Positions 47,801-58,983 of a stretch of 59,375 nt of DNA are shown one piece after another; positions within the stretch are counted from its first letter, which is position 1, and the number at the start of each line of letters is the position of its first letter. The DNA is taken from positions 552 to 59,926 of the forward strand of contig JANBQC010000100.1 in NCBI GenBank assembly GCA_027576995.1, in the 5' to 3' direction. Below the pieces are notes generated by a model. That model saw only the letters and a program-made list of their open reading frames with translations. It was not told the DNA's origin and made no database searches. Position numbers and translations under genes: made by a program. This stretch comes from Dimargaris cristalligena (taxonomy: Eukaryota; Kickxellomycota; Dimargaritomycetes; Dimargaritales; Dimargaritaceae).

Positions 47801-48166
47801 TCAATGATCAAAAGAAGGATGCTGGATAAAATTGATGGAAATATCACTTCCCTGTCCTTGTAGTGCCCATACTTGATATTGTATATGGGCGGTATACCCG
47901 GACATTTGGCACCTGATTATGTATTTAGTTTCATCCAAATCAATAGAACCCATTAACACGCACCGGCTCATTATCCTGAGTAGTGTATTATGAACTTCTA
48001 TACATGAGTTCATCGATATATTTACACTTAATCGAGACCGATTTGGCAGTTTTTGTTTTAAACAAATATGTATAACATTACTAGGCAATGTGGTTAGACT
48101 TATTTTATTGAGTATGTCTTTCACTTCCCTATTACTGTTGCGTGAATTTCTGGCTATTTTCGAAAT
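47801..48166 (-). CDS. Candidate terminal exon, F-box-like start
   Basis: An open frame of about 121 codons, stop at 47801-47803, without an obvious ATG at its start, so it would be a 3' exon or a remnant. It includes ILNKISLTTLPSNVIHICL, which faintly recalls the F-box pattern of the neighbouring gene, then a segment with alternating hydrophobic residues (YTAHIQYQVWAL). No signal peptide or splice acceptor was identified. Low confidence. Confidence 0.28.
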   Translation of the reverse strand: MSKIARNSRNSNREVKDILNKISLTTLPSNVIHICLKQKLPNRSRLSVNISMNSCIEVHNTLLRIMSRCVLMGSIDLDETKYIIRCQMSGYTAHIQYQVWALQGQGSDISINFIQHPSFDH

Positions 48167-48982
48167 TTAAGAGTGGCTACTGCTGTGTAAGTCATTTTAT
48201 CCACTCAGTTTTGTAGAAAATGTCCAAGAGGAAATGCTCATAGAATTGGTAATCGATGACCAGCCATAGTGTATAAGGATAGAGACTATAGATTCAAATA
48301 GATCCACATTTCTTTTGAAGCTAGATCCTCCCAATGGATTGGGAGTCTAAGAAGAGAGGGGCCAGGTAGACGGCAAATGGTCCAAATAATTTTCGACAAA
48401 GATAGATATTACAGGAAAGGTGCCAGAGTATACGCTGATAACTTCTGGGGACACTACAGCTCTCAATAATAATAAAAAACACATCAGCAAAAACCCGTAC
48501 TTACCTTAAATTATTTACAAACAGAGGTGTGAGACCTAAAACTGCCACAGAAATTGGTTTGTTGATATGCGAGAAATGTAGTCCGGTTGTAAATAGGGTT
48601 GTAAATGGCGTGTGTAGGGGGAAATAGACAGGGAATTCATTTTTAACCAGTGGTATTTACATGGCCCAGCAAGTTTTTCGTTATACAGCCTAATCAAATC
48701 TCTCCCGTATTGTTACAGCCCGAACCACTAGAGTTATTTCAAAAGGCCGCTTCTTTCAAGTCTCATTAAAACAAGTTGGGAAATGGATAATTTTTTTGGA
48801 ATTAGTAAATAAAGTCCATGTGGATTATATCACCACGATTCCAGTTGGGCATTAGGTGAATCGAATCCATTATCCTCTCATGCACGCCCCCGTGAAAATT
48901 CCAGGCCTTTTAATTGACACTAAAACTTCATGGCTTATTCGATTAACCCATACTCAAGCATTATCGGGGTTTCTGTAGGAGA

Positions 48983-49186
48983 TTAGCAAGGAAGGCTTCG
49001 ACATTCAATAAGTTCCTTCGTATTTCTATCCGAGAGGGAATCCCTATAATTCATGATAAGTATGGTATTTGATAATGTAAAGCAGGCTGTAATGAAAGGG
49101 TGCGGGATAGATTTAGCGAATAAGTCGATCCTATGTAGCGTAAATACGCAAATGGCTCTGACGGTTAAGAACAATGAGCCAAGCAT
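48983..49186 (-). CDS. Candidate small secreted protein or first exon
   Basis: ATG 49186 gives about 67 residues starting MLGSLFLTVRAICVFTLHRI, a possible signal peptide, with one more hydrophobic patch and two Cys near the end. An overlapping plus-strand frame exists. It could be the first exon of a gene continuing toward 47801, but no convincing donor was found. Confidence 0.22.
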   Translation of the reverse strand: MLGSLFLTVRAICVFTLHRIDLFAKSIPHPFITACFTLSNTILIMNYRDSLSDRNTKELIECRSLPC

Positions 49187-49450
49187 GAACCTATGTGTGA
49201 ATGACTCTTCCACCTTGCACACAATAAGTTCTTCCAGTCTGAAGCCTTCACGCCTCCCATGAATTACCCCACTTCTGGGAGTAGCTCTATCGATACCTCC
49301 CATTCGTGTTTAGAAGACTTACACCCAAGCGAACTCCTTCATTCCATTCCTTGTTCCCTTATTTCTATATAAACCATTGGTCTCTTTTTGCATAGTTTGC
49401 CAATATATTACTGGTAAATTCTTTACTCTCCTTTCGACTATCCATTTCCC

Positions 49451-51022
49451 ATGGGCCGCAGCGATACCTTCAGTTCCAGTTCGCAAAGCCGGTCGGCCCG
49501 CCAAAAGCGCGGGGACCCTGTGGCCCCCGAGCTCGATTTCTCTTCGAATCGGCATACCACCAGCGGCACGGCCGCCCATTCCCAACCGCGGGTCTCCTAC
49601 TTTTTCGATGAGCAAGTCGCCAATTACCATTACGGCGAGAAACACCCCATGAAACCCCATCGGCTCGCTCTCACCAACCACCTCGTCACCAGCTACGGGC
49701 TTCCCCAGTATCTGGACGTCTTCCATACGCGCTGGGCCACGGACGATGAGATCCGCGAGTTCCACGCCGCGGACTATGTGGAATTCCTGCAACGCGTAAC
49801 GCCCGACAATGTGGCCCAACTCACCAAGACATTCTCCCAATTTAACATCGGCGACGACTGCCCCATCTTCTCGGGCATGTACGACTTCTGCAAAATCTAC
49901 GCGGGAGCTTCGCTGGCGGCAGCTCGGCGGTTGCTCAGCGGCGATGCGGATATTTGCATTAATTGGTCCGGGGGGCTGCACCACGCCAAAAAAAGCGAGG
50001 CGTCTGGCTTCTGCTACGTCAATGATATCGTGCTGGCCATTCTCCAGCTGCTCCGGGTCCACCCCCGGGTCCTGTATGTGGATATCGATATCCACCACGG
50101 CGACGGCGTGCAAGAGGCCTTCTACCATACCGACCGGGTCATGACCGTGTCGTTCCATAAATACGACGGCGAATTCTTCCCCGGTACCGGACACATTGAC
50201 GAGCGGGGAAACGGAATGGGCAAGCAATTCGCCGTCAACGTGCCGCTCAAAGACGGCATCGACGACGCCACTTATGTGGCCCTGTTCAAGCAAATCATGC
50301 GGGCTACCATCGCCAACTTCGACCCGTCGGCTATTGTCCTGCAATGCGGGGCCGATTCCCTCGGCTGCGATCGGTTGGGCTGTTTCAACCTCAATATTTC
50401 GGCCCATGGCGAATGCGTCCGCTTCACGAAATCCTTCGGCATCCCGCTCATCGTGCTGGGCGGAGGGGGCTACACCATTCGCAATGTGTCCCGCTGTTGG
50501 ACCTACGAAACGTCCGTCCTCTTGGATGTGGACCTGCCCAACGAGCTACCACCCACGGTTTATCACGAATTCTTCGCCCCCGACTACCAGCTCCACCCCG
50601 TCCTGTCCGGTCGGATCCCTAACCAGAATAACGCCGCTTATCTCAATGACGTCAGTCGAACGGTACTCGAACAACTAAGGTCTATTCAAGGGGCCCCGTC
50701 GGTGCAGATGCAGGAAATTCCACCGGATATTCAGCAGTTCCTGGAGGGAAAAAGTACCGGGGGAAGGAAGGGTGGACGCTCATCGGATAGCGAGGATGAC
50801 GATGAAGATATTGATGTCGAGGGTGGGGGCGACCACGGAGCATCGTTTCGGGGCCAGTGGCGGCGGAATGGGCGGTCGACACCTAAACAGCAACGGGCGG
50901 AATATTACGCTAATGAACGGGACAACGATACGGATCGAAATGAGGGATTCGGACGATTGGGTCCAGAGGCATCATCCGCCTCTATGGATCGCTTGGAATC
51001 GTCCATGACACTGGATATCTAG
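49451..51022 (+). CDS. Class I histone deacetylase (HDAC3/Hos2 type)
   Basis: A single-exon, 523-aa zinc-dependent deacetylase that removes acetyl groups from histone lysines, in fungi usually within Set3C/SMRT-like corepressor complexes. The catalytic domain spans about residues 45-370. It contains [12 protein letters not shown], the active-site pair H177-H178 in [19 protein letters not shown], zinc ligands D213, H215 ([14 protein letters not shown]) and D302, and the transition-state tyrosine Y341 in GGGGYTIRN. The block [17 protein letters not shown] and FNIGDDCP favour the HDAC3/Hos2 branch over Rpd3. An N-terminal 45-residue Ser/Arg tail and an acidic then basic C-tail (about 435-523) flank the domain. 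ATG 49451 lies in a TCCCATGG context. Convergent with the secreted protein at 51447-52931. Confidence 0.96.
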   Translation: MGRSDTFSSSSQSRSARQKRGDPVAPELDFSSNRHTTSGTAAHSQPRVSYFFDEQVANYHYGEKHPMKPHRLALTNHLVTSYGLPQYLDVFHTRWATDDEIREFHAADYVEFLQRVTPDNVAQLTKTFSQFNIGDDCPIFSGMYDFCKIYAGASLAAARRLLSGDADICINWSGGLHHAKKSEASGFCYVNDIVLAILQLLRVHPRVLYVDIDIHHGDGVQEAFYHTDRVMTVSFHKYDGEFFPGTGHIDERGNGMGKQFAVNVPLKDGIDDATYVALFKQIMRATIANFDPSAIVLQCGADSLGCDRLGCFNLNISAHGECVRFTKSFGIPLIVLGGGGYTIRNVSRCWTYETSVLLDVDLPNELPPTVYHEFFAPDYQLHPVLSGRIPNQNNAAYLNDVSRTVLEQLRSIQGAPSVQMQEIPPDIQQFLEGKSTGGRKGGRSSDSEDDDEDIDVEGGGDHGASFRGQWRRNGRSTPKQQRAEYYANERDNDTDRNEGFGRLGPEASSASMDRLESSMTLDI

Positions 51023-51446
51023 CACTCTCGCTCTCCATGTTATACCAGCTTTTTTTTTAAGAAAAAAAACTACTACAACAACAACTAGTATTAGTTAAGC
51101 TATTTTAATTCCACGGAGGTCGCTGTATCGACGTTTATAGATGTATTGGAAATGCATTTATTCTATGTAATATATATATCCAACTCATTGGTTAATCGTG
51201 TTTATAATGAACTTATTTTCAATCGTAATATAAAGTCCATCGGACTGATTGGCATTCCGAGGTTAGGAATAGAGTGGGTGTCACGCCCACATTGGCTGTA
51301 GCTGCCGGCCATTGTTGAGCTGTTACGGGATCCCGGGTTGGTTAAGCGAAGCAGGCTTGCAAGTGAAAAGGTGAGAGTTGAGGCTACAAGTAGTCAGAGT
51401 AGGTAGAGCTCTCCCCTTGGACATTATATTGAGACCGGTAGGAGTC
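51023..51446. other. Convergent 3' interval
   Basis: 424 bases between the HDAC stop and the stop of the minus-strand secreted protein. AT-rich; no gene seen. Confidence 0.6.
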
Positions 51447-52931
51447 CTAAGGTTTAAAGTTGGTTTTCGCGTTCAGTTTGACATCGTACAAGTACCTATG
51501 GAGCTCCCACAACTGTTGGACCAACGGCAAATTATGCTTGGCCTGTTCTTTCAACTGCTTAATCGATTCCAAATAATCCCAAACCACCCTATACAGCGCT
51601 ACCATTTCCTGGAATGTTTCGTCCGCGCGCCTCAGCTCCTGCTCCCACCAATTCCGTTTGGCATCCGAAGAGGTATGGTGGATCTGCGGGGTGGCCATTT
51701 CCAGGTAAATTGGGGGCATTTGGCGATTGATATCATGCTTACGCCGATTCAGGGTGAGTTGGGCCGTGCCTTCCTCAAAGGTAGCGGCCTTGAACACTTC
51801 GATGGGTAAACGGATCCGGAAGTCGTGATCCAGGATTTTCTTCATGTTGGGCCAACCCTTGACGGCGGTGTTTTCCCACACCCACAGTTTCTGGGTGGCG
51901 TCATAAACGGCCTGGACGTCGGGGATTAGACCCAACAGTAACGCTCCCTTCCCCTTCGCCAAGGCAATGGCCCGGAGCTCATTAATTACCCGCATGCGTT
52001 CTACATCGGTGGCATTGCCCATTTGACTTAGTTCGCTAAGGAGCGGGGGTATGCGGGGATTAATCATTTTCAGTTGGTCAATGACCGCAGCCATGGCTTG
52101 TTCGAATAAAGCTTTGCGTTGCTGGATGGGCTCCACCGCTTTAACGAGCTCGGCCTTGATGGCTTCGGGGTATTTCTCGAGATCTTCGAGGTTGCTAGCC
52201 GTGGTGGTAGTTTGCGAGTTTTCGTTCCGGACGATCGCTTCGATGCCCTTTTGGACAATCTCCCGAATCGTCGCATCGTGTTGTTTAATGGTTTCCACGG
52301 GGTCGATGTTTTGCATAGAGTTCTGAAACTGAAGAACAGGTGAGAGTAAGATGGGCTGCAGAGGGGGGGACGTATGTGCCTCGGGCGGTCTAGTATCCGG
52401 CAGTACGGTGGGTTGGTGACGGTTGTTGTTGTTGGCTGATTCCGCTCGGTAGTTTTCCAAAAATTGGTTTAACTCCCGCCATACCTGTTTCCGCATTTCG
52501 GCTTGGTTTATTTTGGAAGGAGAGGGGCCGGGAATGCCGTTTTCGGATAAGATCTGGGCTTGTGCGGACATGGCCAAACCGGCCGGGCTGACCTCCAGGG
52601 AGTTGGGTATAGCGGATAACGGTTGGTGCAGAGTAGAGATGCCTCTATCCGTCGGTCGTTTGGGCAATGGTGGTGGGCTTTGTTTCAGGGGCCCCTCGGA
52701 CTGGGGCGGAGTGGGACGGGCGCCATCGGTTGGGGGGTTGGTACCCATGGCGGTGGGTAAGTCCGCGGTTGGCGAAGGCGTTAGGGTAACCACAGTGTAA
52801 GTAGGGATACTCAATTGTGGGGAAAATGCTAGGGATGTTGGTGCGGAATGGGTTTCACCTCGGGTGGTTTGTACCACACTGAGCAAAACAAGTCCACTGA
52901 GTGAACAGGTCAGAATAATAGGTAGACGCAT
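51447..52931 (-). CDS. Secreted protein of unknown family
   Basis: A single-exon, 494-aa protein. Residues 1-25 are a clear signal peptide (LPIILTCSLSGLVLLSVVQT, then TRG/E). Residues about 26-130 are Pro/Ser/Thr-rich and probably O-glycosylated or disordered. Residues about 140-490 are predominantly helical with heptad-like charged stretches (for example DAKRNWWEQELRRADETFQE) and almost no Cys in the mature part. No catalytic motif, transmembrane segment or GPI-type tail was recognised, and the family is unknown to me. Protein-like codon use across the whole frame and a long unbroken reading frame make it a real gene. A TATA-like ATATTTAT tract lies about 45 bases upstream on the minus strand. 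Confidence 0.75.
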   Translation of the reverse strand: MRLPIILTCSLSGLVLLSVVQTTRGETHSAPTSLAFSPQLSIPTYTVVTLTPSPTADLPTAMGTNPPTDGARPTPPQSEGPLKQSPPPLPKRPTDRGISTLHQPLSAIPNSLEVSPAGLAMSAQAQILSENGIPGPSPSKINQAEMRKQVWRELNQFLENYRAESANNNNRHQPTVLPDTRPPEAHTSPPLQPILLSPVLQFQNSMQNIDPVETIKQHDATIREIVQKGIEAIVRNENSQTTTTASNLEDLEKYPEAIKAELVKAVEPIQQRKALFEQAMAAVIDQLKMINPRIPPLLSELSQMGNATDVERMRVINELRAIALAKGKGALLLGLIPDVQAVYDATQKLWVWENTAVKGWPNMKKILDHDFRIRLPIEVFKAATFEEGTAQLTLNRRKHDINRQMPPIYLEMATPQIHHTSSDAKRNWWEQELRRADETFQEMVALYRVVWDYLESIKQLKEQAKHNLPLVQQLWELHRYLYDVKLNAKTNFKP

Positions 52932-53783
52932 ATCGATGGTGACCGGGCAGTGAAGGGCAAATGGTGGATAAATATACGGGAATGAAAAATGCCAAGAATA
53001 ATATATAAATGCAACAATATTTAATAGAAGGCCAAAATGGAATGAACAAGAATTTAACTGGTATATATATGTAAGGCACTGCTGAAAAGTAGGTCGATAG
53101 GAAATCTATCCACTTGGGGATAATGAACGCAGCTGTAAATGCAAACCGATAAACCAGGAACGAATAGAAATATAACGAATACCACCCTAGAACGTTAAGG
53201 TGATGGATACTACTCCTCTTTAGAGTTTTGGCAGAATGTAAGGATATTAAATGAAAAAGAGATGTCGGGGCCATAAGAGAACCGCCGTGAAAGGATACTC
53301 CATCCCCAGTGGTACGGCACCTGGCTGCCTTATATATATTATCTGGAAGAACGCCCTTTACGTATTACCCCCATCCTGTGTTGGGGAGGGAGGGGCTGGG
53401 CCAGCGAAGCCACTCGACGTTGGCCTTCTTTAACTAGTGAAGACCACCGCCTGAGCGCTTTATTCATACGCCTTGCTATGAATAATTGTACAACGAACCA
53501 AGAAAGTTACATGGGAATTCTAGTTTAGGAACCCGTTTGCAATAACGAGGAACATTTGGAGGGAGGGAGGCCGTTAGGGGAATACAAGAGCTCACTTATC
53601 CCTCTCCATTGGCCCAGTGGCCTAATATCAAGGGATACGGTGGGAATAACATCAAAAGGGCGCTGGGGAGGAGAGTATACTGGAGGGATAGTGTATACTC
53701 TACTCGATTTTTAGTAGTGACAGACCAGGTACCTCACTCACACTATATTTGTAAGCCATACTATATTTCTATTTCTATTTATT
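52932..53783. other. Upstream region, no supported gene
   Basis: Promoter side of the secreted-protein gene. Minus-strand open frames here are hydrophobic only because the DNA is AT-rich. Confidence 0.5.
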
Positions 53784-54077
53784 TTACCGATTCCCTAAAG
53801 GTCCGATGGCTGAGTATAGAAGGGCCGATGTGGACATTGAAGGCAGCCTTGACGGGCTTCCCAAAGTGTAAAGGGGGCCAGCGGAAGAGACGGCACCGGC
53901 GGCGGGTGATACGAAAATGTCCAACAAGTCGCACAGGGTGTGCTCGGCTGGAGTGAGCATATGTGCCCTTTTCGTACTATTATCGCCACCCCCTCCCCCG
54001 GCCTGACTAATCCAAAGGTAGGAAGGGGAAGTGGGGCGAAACAGGAGAAGAAGGATGATGGATGCAAAATTATCCAT
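53784..54077 (-). CDS. Candidate small secreted protein, 97 aa
   Basis: ATG 54077 gives 97 aa starting MDNFASIILLLLF, a possible signal peptide, then a Gly run and LTPAEHTLCDLLDIFVSP. Codons are GC-rich at third positions, as in accepted genes. Two other frames over the same DNA are also open, so this could be chance. No homologue recognised. Confidence 0.33.
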   Translation of the reverse strand: MDNFASIILLLLFRPTSPSYLWISQAGGGGGDNSTKRAHMLTPAEHTLCDLLDIFVSPAAGAVSSAGPLYTLGSPSRLPSMSTSALLYSAIGPLGNR

Positions 54078-56909
54078 TAGTCGTCACCCAGCGGGCCATT
54101 TTACGAATTGAAATATTTGATTCGCGAATCCTCCTTTTCGTGGCACCATTCCTCACACTCACTACTCAATGAATATCGGTAAACGGGCTTGGACTAAAAA
54201 TGAAAGGACACATGAAGACCGTTACTAGAATGCTACACAGCCCGCTATCGCTAGTCTGTAAGTGGATAGTGATTAAGGCAATGGGTTTGGCCAATAATCC
54301 CGGCGACTTGAAAAATAGTAAATGGGCACAAGAGAAACAGAGAAAGATGGAGTAAGGGGGATGTAGTGAGGGGCTATAGACAATAAATTGACAACAGTGA
54401 GAGTAACAGTAGAAACTGTCCCACAAAGTCCTTGGCTCCCTTTAGATTGCTTCCGCTAGAGTATCGTCTAGGATGTCTGGCGTTTTAGCGGAGGGGTTAG
54501 CAGGCCTATAAGATATGTTGTAGTCCGGCGACTAAGATTATGTGGACCTTAACTCTGGTTTATAATTGGACTCGCTGATTAGACTGAGCGGGTAGAGCAT
54601 CCGACTTTGTACTCCGTCACATCCGAGTTTCATAGTGGGATGCTCCCCTAGAAATGCTTCCAAATTTTATCGTTGGGATAGAGCGGGCGGTCTATACCCA
54701 TCGCCCTGAAAATAATATGGCCCAAGGGGGAATCCTTGGCGACATTTTGAGTGATATTATGAAGGTGTTAGGGCAACATGATACAAAATTATTATATTCC
54801 ACCAGGAAGTTTCGACATTTCGGTATCTATTTTTAACATCTCCTCGAACAGTTGGCAGCACATAAAACCTACTCCAATTCGGTGTAGTTTGGGATGCGCA
54901 GCTGCCAAATAAAGTCGTCAGGGTAAAATCTAAAAATAGCCTACGGTGTGGCGCCGTGCCTAGCAATGCCTCTAAACAGGGACCTGCAGGGGGGGGGAAT
55001 GGAAGCCCACCCAAGGGATATAAACTGAGCTATTAAACATGGGCTTGGGTAAAATAAATGGTGAAATGGACAAATGGATAATCTAGAAAATCGTAAAGCG
55101 GAAGCAATGTCCCTCCTGTACAATGGCCGCGCACCAAAACAGTGCTCAGCGGACCCATCGGGTCAGTGCACTGAGGACATGTCTTGGTGCACAAGGTCCC
55201 TAAGAAATCAATGGATAAAATGGAATTAGTCTATTGGAGGAGGATTGCAGCAGCTACCCTAATAAATTCCGCCCGGTTGTACAACAAAAAAAATACAGAG
55301 AAATAAAAAGGGAATTTCCGTCGGTAATGAGAAGCCTAACCTCAACGGGCTGTTGCCAAGACGATCGCTTCACAATTGGACTCTTGTTCAGCCAGGCCTA
55401 TTATGGAATCTCTAAAAATAAAACGAACACCCGAAGTCTCGATAGTGGCAGAAAAGTATAGTATACCAATACTAAATGTAGGATTCACGATAAGGCAACT
55501 ACGAATATAAAACCCCCTAGCGGCCCAGTCCGGCAAGTGTAGATTATGCATTGAATAGTTATAGCAACAAAAAAAAACAGGGGTACGTAGGTTTAATTAG
55601 TAAGCCGATTTTTTATGTATAGGACTCGGCCCATCGGCATAAGGAATAGCCCGTTTGAGGAGACAGGTGTTATCAAATGAAAAGATGCTGACGGGGTGTT
55701 TTTCAATGGGCAGGTCATTTAAAATCGCACACTCTTGAGTGTAAGTTCTGCCTATAGGTTGCAGAGGATTTTACTAGTGTAACTTCAGGTAAGACCTTCG
55801 TAACTCCCTGCGAATTGGACTGGGGTCGGTGATTAGACCGGATGGTTATGCAAAGGTCTGTGCGTCCAGAAAGGGACAGGGTTAGGATCAACCACTAATA
55901 TACTAGGGTCATAATTAAGACTTCAATTCGAGGTAGGATTTAACGAAGAATATAGCGACTAGTTATTCGTGTTTTTTTAGCGTACATCTCTGGTTCATTT
56001 TTGGAATGGCCAATTATCAGGTTTATTACGACGTGAAGACTAGGCGAAGGGGAATATGGTGTAATGAAATACGTAAAGTAAGGGCAGCCAGGGGGGGGGG
56101 ATTGAACTAGCCAAAGGCCATTTAATGAGACAACTCCTTTCTTTTAGTCACAAAATTGGTGGTCAAAATGTCTGCATAAACTTAGGTATCAAGAGATATC
56201 TACGTACATTACCACCCTAAACCGTGGCAAAACCGGTACGCGGTAGAGAATAGCAGACTCCTTTAATAATGTACCCTAGAAATGGGTTTTATATCTCCTT
56301 GGTTTGTTTAGCATAGTGAAATGCAGCTCCTGTGCTGATTTTGGAGTACATGATATATTTTTGAACTGAAGATAATAGTCATTTAATTGATTATAGTAAG
56401 GGATCAACTCTGGCATATTAGGGGTATATTTACAATATGTTAAGTGGATAGCACATATGCAAAACTATCCAGATGCGACCCAGTCGTTATTGAATTTATA
56501 GTGTAAGTGATTCGACTAATAGAGTCACCCCAGGGATTTTGAACACTAGCGGATGCTGCAAAGCAGTGGCGGTCTCCCCACAAACGGTGCAGCCATGGTC
56601 TTTTTATGAATCAATACGGTGCTTATATTGTTTTACTCCGACTGACAATTAAAGGTAGATGCGAGTTTTTTTATATTATAAACAACCAGGTGGGTAGAAG
56701 CACGAATGGCGAGGAGGATGAAAATAATGTAAGTTAGTGCTGATTATGGTTATCCTAACGAGGTTAAATTAGACTGGAGAAAGGATAGGTATAACCAATT
56801 GAAGGGGTGATCTGTATACCATGCCCTCTCTCACCTAGAGACGCCCAGAATCAGGTAGACCAACCCTACGGAGAAGCCAACGAGAGGTCCCCCGAATCTC
56901 AAAAGAGGA
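54078..56909. other. Intergenic, no supported gene
   Basis: About 2.8 kb of AT-rich DNA. A tRNA-like fragment near 54570-54650 was examined and rejected. No open frame with domain-like content. Confidence 0.5.
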
Positions 56910-56915
56910 TTTATT
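56910..56915 (-). terminator. Polyadenylation-type signal of NMT
   Basis: AATAAA on the minus strand about 106 bases downstream of the NMT stop codon. Confidence 0.45.
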
Positions 56916-57020
56916 TGATCACAGCCACTTGCTAGAGTTATTCGGATTAAGAAGTTGGGGATCGTGAGGAACTAGTTGGTTGTTTTTTATACGAAATAGA
57001 AGACCGTGACGATACCCATA

Positions 57021-58511
57021 TTAAAGCATCACCAGACCCACTTGCTTGTGATCCACGGGCTGGCAGCGCCAGTTATACATGTAGAACTTCAGATAACCAT
57101 CACCGGGCTTGAAACGGAGGTCGTCGATGAAGAGGTGGTTGAAATTCATGGCCAAGCAGTTGAAGACGTCAAAGTCATTGCGTTTGGCCAGGGTCAGGGC
57201 ACTTTCGATAAGTTTGGTCAGGGCCATCTTCAGCTTGGGATCGTCGGGTTGGCTCTGGGGAGGGGCGGAGGCATCGGACTCACCGGTGGCGGCGGAGGGG
57301 GTGGTGGTCAGTTCGGCCGCCGGCGGAGTGTCGAGGCCGGCCCGCGTGGCGTAGTAAAACAGGTAGGCGGCGTTGATGGTTTTGTGCACGGGGTGGTTAA
57401 TCACGGACGAAGGGAGGTTATAAAAGGAAACCACGTCATCGATTTGACCAGGGGTGGTGGGGGATTCGACGACATAGGACCAGATAACGCCGTCGACGGG
57501 CATGAGCCAGTGCTGGACCTCTTCGTCGGAGTGCCAGAGGGCCGTGAACAAACAGTGGCGGTCGAGGAAGGCATTCAGCAGGGCACGGACGCCGGGGACG
57601 TCGGCAACGGTCATGGGGCGCAGGCCTGGGAGGGTGGGCTCCGTGGGCACACTGCAGGCCTTGGCCAAGCGGGCCATGGTCCAGTTGGGCGGTAAGTACG
57701 AGAAGCCGGTCTCGACCAATTTCTTGGGGCTCAGGGAGCGGTGGTAGTAGCGGCAGGTAGCCAGGGGGGTGGGTAAAAAGGCGCCGGCGGTATAAACGGC
57801 CTGGAAAATGCCTTCGAGATTGACGCGGCGGGTGATTTCTTTAATCAGGATAGGGGCCAGACGCTTGTTACGCAGTTTCTTGTGGACGCACATGAAGTTG
57901 ATTTCGACGGTATCGGTGACATGGTTTCGGATTTTCAAGGTAACGGGGATACCACTGATAAAAGCGACCAAGCGGCCCGAGGCGGCCACGCGCACGCCGA
58001 TATTCCACTGCTTCTTCCAGCCGGGGGGTTGCAGGGCCCACTGCAAAAAGGCGGACGAGTAGTTGAAGCGGAACATGGCGTCGTCGTCCTCGACGTAATT
58101 GAAAGTCAGGAGCTCGTAAAGTTCCTTCATGCAGGCTTCGTCGCCCAGCTCCAGCTCGGCCCATTCGAAGCCCGGGGCGAGGGGGATGGGATCCTGGCGG
58201 ACCTGGTCGCGGGACACATTGGGCTTGATGGGACCGTCCTCCAGGATGGCTTCGCCGTGTTTAGGGACGGGCTGGGTGCTCCAGAACTTATGCTCCCGCA
58301 GACGGGGTTCGAGATCTTTGACGCTGGTGCCGCTCAGGCTCAGTTTCTCGAGGAGGGTCTGGAGCCGCTTTTGGTAATCGTCGTTGGAGGAGGCGTCCCT
58401 CATGGTATCGAGGATGGCTTCAACCGCAGGGGGCGCCTGGCCCTCCGGAGCCGAAGGGGAGGGGGGGCGGGGAGTAGTGGAGTCGGACTGGGGGGGGGGC
58501 TCGTCAGCCAT
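57021..58511 (-). CDS. NMT1: Glycylpeptide N-tetradecanoyltransferase (NMT)
   Basis: A single-exon, 496-aa cytosolic enzyme that transfers myristate from myristoyl-CoA to N-terminal glycines. Two GNAT-fold halves are visible. The family signature EINFMCVHKKLRNKRLAPIL is at residues 203-222. The second signature GDGYLKFYMYNW is at about 470-481. The protein ends GLVML, leaving the C-terminal carboxylate that acts as the catalytic base in this family. Residues 1-30 are Pro/Ser-rich and disordered. A Pro/Ala/Thr insertion lies before the last helix pair (AAELTTTPSAATGESDASAP). I chose ATG 58511 because the open frame upstream of it contains no ATG. Divergent from the small secreted peptide gene at 58984. 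Confidence 0.97.
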   Translation of the reverse strand: MADEPPPQSDSTTPRPPSPSAPEGQAPPAVEAILDTMRDASSNDDYQKRLQTLLEKLSLSGTSVKDLEPRLREHKFWSTQPVPKHGEAILEDGPIKPNVSRDQVRQDPIPLAPGFEWAELELGDEACMKELYELLTFNYVEDDDAMFRFNYSSAFLQWALQPPGWKKQWNIGVRVAASGRLVAFISGIPVTLKIRNHVTDTVEINFMCVHKKLRNKRLAPILIKEITRRVNLEGIFQAVYTAGAFLPTPLATCRYYHRSLSPKKLVETGFSYLPPNWTMARLAKACSVPTEPTLPGLRPMTVADVPGVRALLNAFLDRHCLFTALWHSDEEVQHWLMPVDGVIWSYVVESPTTPGQIDDVVSFYNLPSSVINHPVHKTINAAYLFYYATRAGLDTPPAAELTTTPSAATGESDASAPPQSQPDDPKLKMALTKLIESALTLAKRNDFDVFNCLAMNFNHLFIDDLRFKPGDGYLKFYMYNWRCQPVDHKQVGLVML

Positions 58512-58829
58512 GGTGGGAATAGAGTATAGGGTGAAGAGTGAGGGAGGGGGAAGGGGCACGGCTGAGGGCGAACGACAAGGAGGAGAGAGTTTTTAACAAG
58601 GGAACCGGTTAAACAAAGCGGATTCCAAACATAAGCGAATAAAAGCAAGAGAAAGGCCTGCCCACCCCAAGGCTAGGGAAGGAGGTCACTTGACGACTAC
58701 ACTCGGGACCTCCCCTCTCGTTGGCTTGGAGGGCTTTAGGCCCGGGCGGGGAGAAGAAAGAACAGGTGTCTTAATGAAAAGGCGGGAGGCCCCTGTTACT
58801 GCCCGGCATTAGGTTTTGGGTGGGCGCTC

Positions 58830-58837
58830 TATAAATA
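58830..58837 (+). promoter_or_regulatory. TATA box of the small peptide gene
   Basis: TATAAATA 147 bases upstream of ATG 58984 in the 472-base divergent NMT/peptide promoter. A (TA)n tract at 58882-58903 is an alternative. Confidence 0.45.
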
Positions 58838-58881
58838 ACCCAGGCAGAGAGGGGGCTGGATGATTTGAACACAGATCTAAT

Positions 58882-58903
58882 TATATATATATATATATAT
58901 ATA
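58882..58903. repeat. (TA)n microsatellite
   Basis: About 22 bases of alternating T and A in the promoter of the small secreted peptide gene. Confidence 0.9.
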
Positions 58904-58983
58904 CCGGCTTCCCTCGCTTTGCTTCTCACCATTACGCCTATTTCTCTCCGCTACTACTACCTCCCCAATACTTTCTCTTCACC

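Noticed and set aside
49319..50407. 362-codon minus-strand frame over the HDAC gene
   Set aside because: Antisense shadow of a GC-rich coding region. The plus-strand frame carries every HDAC catalytic motif.
54570..54650. tRNA-like fragment (GAGCGGGTAGAGCATCCGAC)
   Set aside because: The D-arm and anticodon-like part look right, but the anticodon stem does not pair, no GGTTCGA-type T arm follows and the acceptor ends do not pair. At best a relic.
57006..57695. 229-codon plus-strand frame over NMT
   Set aside because: Gly/Val-rich antisense shadow; NMT signatures are on the other strand.
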